In this document: one piece after another, positions 60,348-64,000 of the stretch
Layout: each line of letters opens with the position of its first letter
Numbering within the stretch: the first letter of the stretch is position 1
Assembly: GCA_963753245.1 (NCBI GenBank)
Contig: CAVWBK010000007.1
Coordinates: forward strand, 248,001-312,000
Direction: 5' to 3'
From: VRUE01 sp963753245
GTDB lineage: Bacteria > Actinomycetota > Thermoleophilia > Solirubrobacterales > 70-9
Length of the DNA: 64,000 nt
The notes under the pieces: model-generated
Databases searched by the model: none
Told to the model about the DNA's origin: nothing
The model's input: only the letters and a program-made list of their open reading frames with translations
Program-made: the position numbers and the translations under genes

Positions 60348-62668
60348 CGGGACGCCCCCCGCGTGCGTCTTGCCTGGTGGCGATGGTGCTGGCGCTTCTT
60401 GCGGCGCTTCTTATTCGCCCTGGTCTTCTTCGAACCGGCGGCCGGGTGAGCATTGCCGCCGCTGCCGAGTTCATCGCCGCTGCTGAGCGTGGGGATCACG
60501 GGTGTTTCAGTGCCCTGCCCATGGCACTCATCGGCCGCCTGGCAGGGTTGGAGCGGCACTTCAACCGGGAAGCCGCCACCCGCACGTGCATCGTAGAACT
60601 TGATGAATTGGCCATTCTGATCTTCCGGCACCAGGCTGTCGAAGGTGGCGAAGTAGGCGTTGACGCCATCAGCACTGACGCCGATCAGCCCGGCTTTCCG
60701 GGTCTGGCCACCTGGCGTCGTCGTGCTGTCGAGGTTCGCGGTTCCGGTCGTGATCAACTGCGGCCTGCCGTCGACGAACTCATAAACGTCTCGCAGACCG
60801 TTGCTGTCGTACGGCACCAGGCTGTCCGGCGTATAGAAGAACGTGCGCCCGTCATCGGTGATGTAGCGACCGTTGAGACTTCCTTCGACGCTGCCAGTCA
60901 GCGCTTTGCCTTCGGTCGGACAGGAAACGCACCGGATGATTTCGGTCGACGGCGTGTACGTGTACATCTCCTGGAAGCCTTTGTTGTCAAAGGAAGTGAC
61001 GCGGTCGCCGGTCACGAACGCCATGCGGCTGTCGTCCGGAGTCGTCTGGATCCTCGTCAGGTTCGCCGCCGCCACATAGGTGAGTTCACCGTCGTGCCAC
61101 CGGTAGAGGTTGCGCTCACCCGCAGCCGCGTCGACGCCGACCAGTCGCTCGGGCGAATAGAAGTAGATGTCCCCGTTTTTCGGGGAGATGAAGTTATCGA
61201 TCGGAGCGTTTTCGCCTTCCGGCAGCTTGATGCTGCAGTTGGTGGTCCAGCCCGCGGTGGGATTGCATGCGTCCGTGTCGCCGGCTCCGTTTTCGCCGGC
61301 GGAGATGCGCGTCAGCGAATCGGTTTCTTCACTCCACATATATAGATCTCTGCTCGTATCATGGTCATCCGCGGTGAGCTGTTCGGCGGAGGTGAAGAAG
61401 ACCTTCGAGCCGTCTTCGGTCATCCCCACGTATTTCACGGCCTTCCCTTTGGACACTTCATAGGTGACCGCATCGTCGACCCGCATGTACAGCCGGACCG
61501 GCTTTAAAGGTTCGGGGGTGAAATTTTCGTAGGGCCCGCTGGCGGTCGACATCAGGATGTGTGAACCGTCTTTTGAGACGCTCGGGTGGGTTTCGTTGGG
61601 AACCGGTCTTCCGATTGATGCCCCGGGTCCGTAGTAGCCCGAGTCCGGCACGACGCCGGGGAACTGAATTGACTCCGCCGTGTTGGAAACGTTTCCGGGC
61701 TCCTGGCCGATCGGTTCGCCATCGGCCTGGTAGGAGATGATCTTCGTGGTTCCTTTGGCGGTGTCGTAATCATAGGCCGAGCCTGGCGCGTGGTTCAGAC
61801 CGTTCGGAGCGAAGGCGACGTTGTTGGATGAGAACGCCAGATGGCTGAAGTCGGGTGAGGGTTGGTAGGCGCCCACCGAAGCGTCGGCTCCCGGGATCAA
61901 CGACCAGCTGGCGGGCCAGCGGCCGAGCCGATTACCTTCCGCGTCGAAGAGCGTCGGCAGGTTTTCCGGCGGCTGGACAACGCCCTGGAAGATGAAGTAT
62001 TCGCAGCGGAAGGTGAGGAACACGGAGAGCTGAGGGTCGGCATTCTCAAAGCAGTTGTCCTGGACTTCGTTGCCCTTCCGGCCGATGAATTTCGTGTGCC
62101 AGCCGGTCGGCGTGCGGGTCGCCGTGTAGAGGTCATCGAGCCCGTTCGGCGGTTCGGTGCCGGTGACGGTTCCGAACGAGCCCATGAAGGAGAGCCGCGG
62201 CGGATCGGTCGCGTAGGTCGAGACCGGGACCCCGGTGTCGGGCGAGAAGATGACGTTGCCGGCACTGCCGGGTGAGACCAGCTCGTAGGCGCGGCAGTCG
62301 GGAAGATAGTCACTTCCGGTGGCCTGGCGGACCGAGCGGTTCGGGCAGTCGGGCGGGAAGAAGTTGAAGGTCTGGTCTTCGCTTACAGTCGTGCCCAAGC
62401 TGTTTTCGGCGACCACCCGGAAGTGATAGGTGCCCTTGGCGAGACCGGTGATCAGCTCGCTGACCGTGACCGGAGCGGCGCCTTCGCCGATCGATTCATC
62501 GGGTACCGGGACGTTGGTCCCGTAGGCGAGTGAGGTCCCGTATTCGAAGTGGTAGGTCGTTTTGATGCTGTTGGGCACGATCGTCGCGTGCAGAGTGGCC
62601 GTGGTCGCCGTCAGGTCAGAGGAGGAGGTCGAGTCGATGCTCGGCGGCGCGGTGGTGATCAGGGTCAT
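60344..62668 (-). CDS. B4 C-terminal open frame
   Basis: This frame covers the second FN3-like domain, the family motif, the TolB-like propeller, DECHG and the basic tail. Its first Met lies just after the frame break in the run of five C, so it is not a true start. Confidence 0.55.
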   Translation of the reverse strand: MTLITTAPPSIDSTSSSDLTATTATLHATIVPNSIKTTYHFEYGTSLAYGTNVPVPDESIGEGAAPVTVSELITGLAKGTYHFRVVAENSLGTTVSEDQTFNFFPPDCPNRSVRQATGSDYLPDCRAYELVSPGSAGNVIFSPDTGVPVSTYATDPPRLSFMGSFGTVTGTEPPNGLDDLYTATRTPTGWHTKFIGRKGNEVQDNCFENADPQLSVFLTFRCEYFIFQGVVQPPENLPTLFDAEGNRLGRWPASWSLIPGADASVGAYQPSPDFSHLAFSSNNVAFAPNGLNHAPGSAYDYDTAKGTTKIISYQADGEPIGQEPGNVSNTAESIQFPGVVPDSGYYGPGASIGRPVPNETHPSVSKDGSHILMSTASGPYENFTPEPLKPVRLYMRVDDAVTYEVSKGKAVKYVGMTEDGSKVFFTSAEQLTADDHDTSRDLYMWSEETDSLTRISAGENGAGDTDACNPTAGWTTNCSIKLPEGENAPIDNFISPKNGDIYFYSPERLVGVDAAAGERNLYRWHDGELTYVAAANLTRIQTTPDDSRMAFVTGDRVTSFDNKGFQEMYTYTPSTEIIRCVSCPTEGKALTGSVEGSLNGRYITDDGRTFFYTPDSLVPYDSNGLRDVYEFVDGRPQLITTGTANLDSTTTPGGQTRKAGLIGVSADGVNAYFATFDSLVPEDQNGQFIKFYDARAGGGFPVEVPLQPCQAADECHGQGTETPVIPTLSSGDELGSGGNAHPAAGSKKTRANKKRRKKRQHHRHQARRTRGASR

Positions 62669-64000
62669 GTCTTCCCCCGGGCCCTCCCCAGTTCGTTGAC
62701 CGCGACCACTCTGTAGTGGTAGACATGTCCGCTGCTTAGTTTTGAGAAGTTCGCTTCGACGTCACCAGCGGCATTTATCGGCGCACCCGGGATGCATGGT
62801 GCCTGGTTCCCATAGGTCGTCGTCGGGCCGAATTCGAAGAAGCATTCGGTGATCGTTCCGGCGCCATCGGGGTCGACATGACCGGTGACTGTTGCCGTTG
62901 TCTGGGAGACGGCCGTCGTCTCCCCGGTTGTCGCCTTCGGGACGTCGAGTGGCTTGAACACGTCGATCCTGGCGCTGGCAGCACCTTCCGGTCGGTCGGT
63001 GGCATACACGGTGTTGGTAGAGGAATCGACCGCGACTCCACGGGCGTAGCTCAGTTCCCCTTCGCCAAAAATGTGCGTGAACGGACAGCCGTATTGGTAA
63101 GGCGGTTCCGTGCCGGTCATCAGCGATTCGGCACAGGGCACGCCTGAGCTGTTGAGCGGGAACTTGCCCGTGGCGTCGAGCAGGTATTCGCTGACTTTTG
63201 TGCCGTTGAAGTATGAGCCGTCGAGCCCAAATACGGTGCCGGTCAGAGGATCGACCGCGAGTCCCGACTTGGTGTCGGTTTGTTACCGCCGTTCAGGTGG
63301 TAGGCACTGAAGGTGGCGCACTGTCCGGGCGTAGCCGTGAAGCGCGCGATCTGCCCGAAGTTGTTGAGCTTGTAGAACAGTGCTCCATCCGGGGAGACAG
63401 CGAGGCCGCCCTGGTTGTCGTCTTCGTTGCAGCTGCTGATGGCGCCGGCGATCGGCGTGCCGTCCTGCTGGAACCTGATCACCTTGCCGGCGGTCGAGCC
63501 GTTGGGGCTGGAGAGAACGTCGAGATTGCCTGCGTTGTCGACCGCGATCCCGCCCGGTGCCCGTTCGAAGGCTCCGCCGTTAGCGCTGCCGGTACCTGTA
63601 AGCACTCCGCCGTTGCCCCATCCGGTCTGCAGGATCCGATTTTCGTCGTACTTGCGGACAGTCCGGCTTTCGAACTCGGTCACGTAGACGTCCCCACTCG
63701 ATGGTCCGGAGGAGCTATCGACGGCGATCAGAGTGGGGCCGCCGAGCTGTTGCGATCCACCGCCGTCCGTGCCTTCTTTGCAGACGTCGCCGGGATTGAC
63801 CGGGCAGACGTCGCCGCCCGTGGTTTCGTTGACTTCGTCCCCGAACATGAGGATGAAGTTGCCGTTCGGGCCATACTTCTGGACTCGGTGGTAGGTGTAA
63901 TCTGCCACGTAGATGTCGCCGTGGGAGGGACCGGGTGAGTTGTCGATCGGAGGCCTGGCGTGTACCCCAGGAGGTGGGACTCTGAGCCTTCGAATCTGCT
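60344..64000 (-). CDS. Family B giant secreted propeller protein B4 (short type; N-terminus beyond window, two frameshifts)
   Basis: This is the counterpart of B2, running off the right edge. From the visible N-terminal side it has NHL-like repeats (IYVADYTYHRVQKYG, AVDSSSGPSSGDVYVTE), two FN3-like domains (FFEFGPTTTYGN, FEYGTSLAYGT), the family motif PDCRAYELVSPGSAGN, and a TolB-like propeller. The end has AADECHG and a basic tail (KKTRANKKRRKKRQHHRH). The frame breaks near 63280, where a TTT run (AAA on the coding strand) lacks one base, and at 62674-62678, a run of five C. Restoring one base at each joins all three pieces with good homology to B2, so I favour sequencing error. Its stop overlaps the A4 start. 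Confidence 0.75.
62665..63280 (-). CDS. B4 middle open frame
   Basis: This piece lies between the two frame breaks. It carries the end of the NHL-like block (GVAVDSSTNTVYATD) and the first FN3-like domain (ITECFFEFGPTTTYGN). It is part of B4 and not an independent gene. Confidence 0.5.
63243..64000 (-). CDS. B4 N-terminal open frame (partial)
   Basis: This frame is open to the right edge of the window and holds NHL-like repeats with IDNSPGPSHGDIYVAD and GGIAVDNAGNLDVLSS. It ends shortly after the frame break near 63280. The B4 signal peptide must lie outside the window. Confidence 0.55.
   Translation of the reverse strand, partial: QIRRLRVPPPGVHARPPIDNSPGPSHGDIYVADYTYHRVQKYGPNGNFILMFGDEVNETTGGDVCPVNPGDVCKEGTDGGGSQQLGGPTLIAVDSSSGPSSGDVYVTEFESRTVRKYDENRILQTGWGNGGVLTGTGSANGGAFERAPGGIAVDNAGNLDVLSSPNGSTAGKVIRFQQDGTPIAGAISSCNEDDNQGGLAVSPDGALFYKLNNFGQIARFTATPGQCATFSAYHLNGGNKPTPSRDSRSIL

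Larger units (their letters stand above)
35816..64000 (-). repeat. Tandemly duplicated four-gene cassette of giant secreted proteins
   Basis: Eight genes on one strand alternate between two families. In transcription order they are B4-A4-B3-A3 (64,000 down to 50,282) and B2-A2-B1-A1 (49,737 down to 35,816). Subtype features pair across the cassettes: A2 and A4 share PPPSCDC near the N-terminus and a W(V)GNR segment; A1 and A3 share EGI at the mature start and a VHPLTDNPT segment; B1 and B3 share a second NHL-like insert and an AGGYDVES motif; B2 and B4 share FNFFP before the central motif. The unit is about 14 kb. Confidence 0.85.

Noticed and set aside
1..64000. CRISPR arrays, tRNA or rRNA genes, insertion sequences, phage genes
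   Set aside because: I looked for direct repeats with spacers, cloverleaf-like stretches and transposase motifs and found none. The repeats in the right half are coding repeats of families A and B.

Overview
The window is high-GC actinobacterial DNA. Its gene content points to the class Thermoleophilia (Solirubrobacterales-like), though this is inference from gene content and not a phylogeny. The supporting signs are a c-di-AMP riboswitch in front of a secreted NlpC/P60-type hydrolase, a PAC2 protein, a GSHH-type isoleucyl-tRNA synthetase, a split methylmalonyl-CoA mutase next to a propionyl-CoA carboxylase beta subunit, an HtaA-like secreted protein, and very large secreted propeller proteins. 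I see no tRNA, rRNA, CRISPR array or insertion sequence.

Positions 1-35,600 hold mostly ordinary chromosomal genes in short operons. From left to right they are: a partial SDR; the riboswitch and cell-wall hydrolase; a complete polyamine-type ABC importer (ATPase, binding lipoprotein, two permeases); a secreted trypsin-like protease; a minus-strand propionate/methylmalonate group (epimerase, mutase large subunit, 71-aa protein, acyl-CoA carboxyltransferase); a secreted HtaA-like protein; a UDP-glucuronate decarboxylase-like enzyme; a basic coiled-coil protein behind two LexA-like boxes; an inositol-phosphatase-family protein; a helicase-nuclease with a degenerate motor; PAC2; a TSUP transporter split in two; trehalose phosphatase; PolX; a polyprenol-phosphate mannosyltransferase-like enzyme; thioredoxin, tautomerase and hydrolase; IleS; an SDR followed by a small SDR relic; a D-2-hydroxyacid dehydrogenase with a benzoylformate decarboxylase-like enzyme; and two small exported proteins.

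Positions 35,816-64,000 are the remarkable part. Eight very large exported proteins, all on the minus strand, belong to two families that alternate. Family A (about 910-930 aa) is built from four copies of a cysteine-containing module. Family B (about 1,290-1,520 aa) combines NHL-like repeats, FN3-like domains, a second TolB-like propeller and a basic Lys/Arg/His-rich tail. In the direction of transcription the order is B4-A4-B3-A3, then B2-A2-B1-A1. Subtype matching (B4 with B2, A4 with A2, B3 with B1, A3 with A1) shows that a four-gene cassette of about 14 kb was duplicated in tandem. Within each cassette every stop codon overlaps or abuts the next start. The second cassette has its own promoter with repeated operator-like sites. 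I infer that A and B proteins are made together and work together at the cell surface; their function is unknown.

A3 and B4 are interrupted by single-base indels. Many of these sit in homopolymers, so sequencing error is at least as likely as gene decay.
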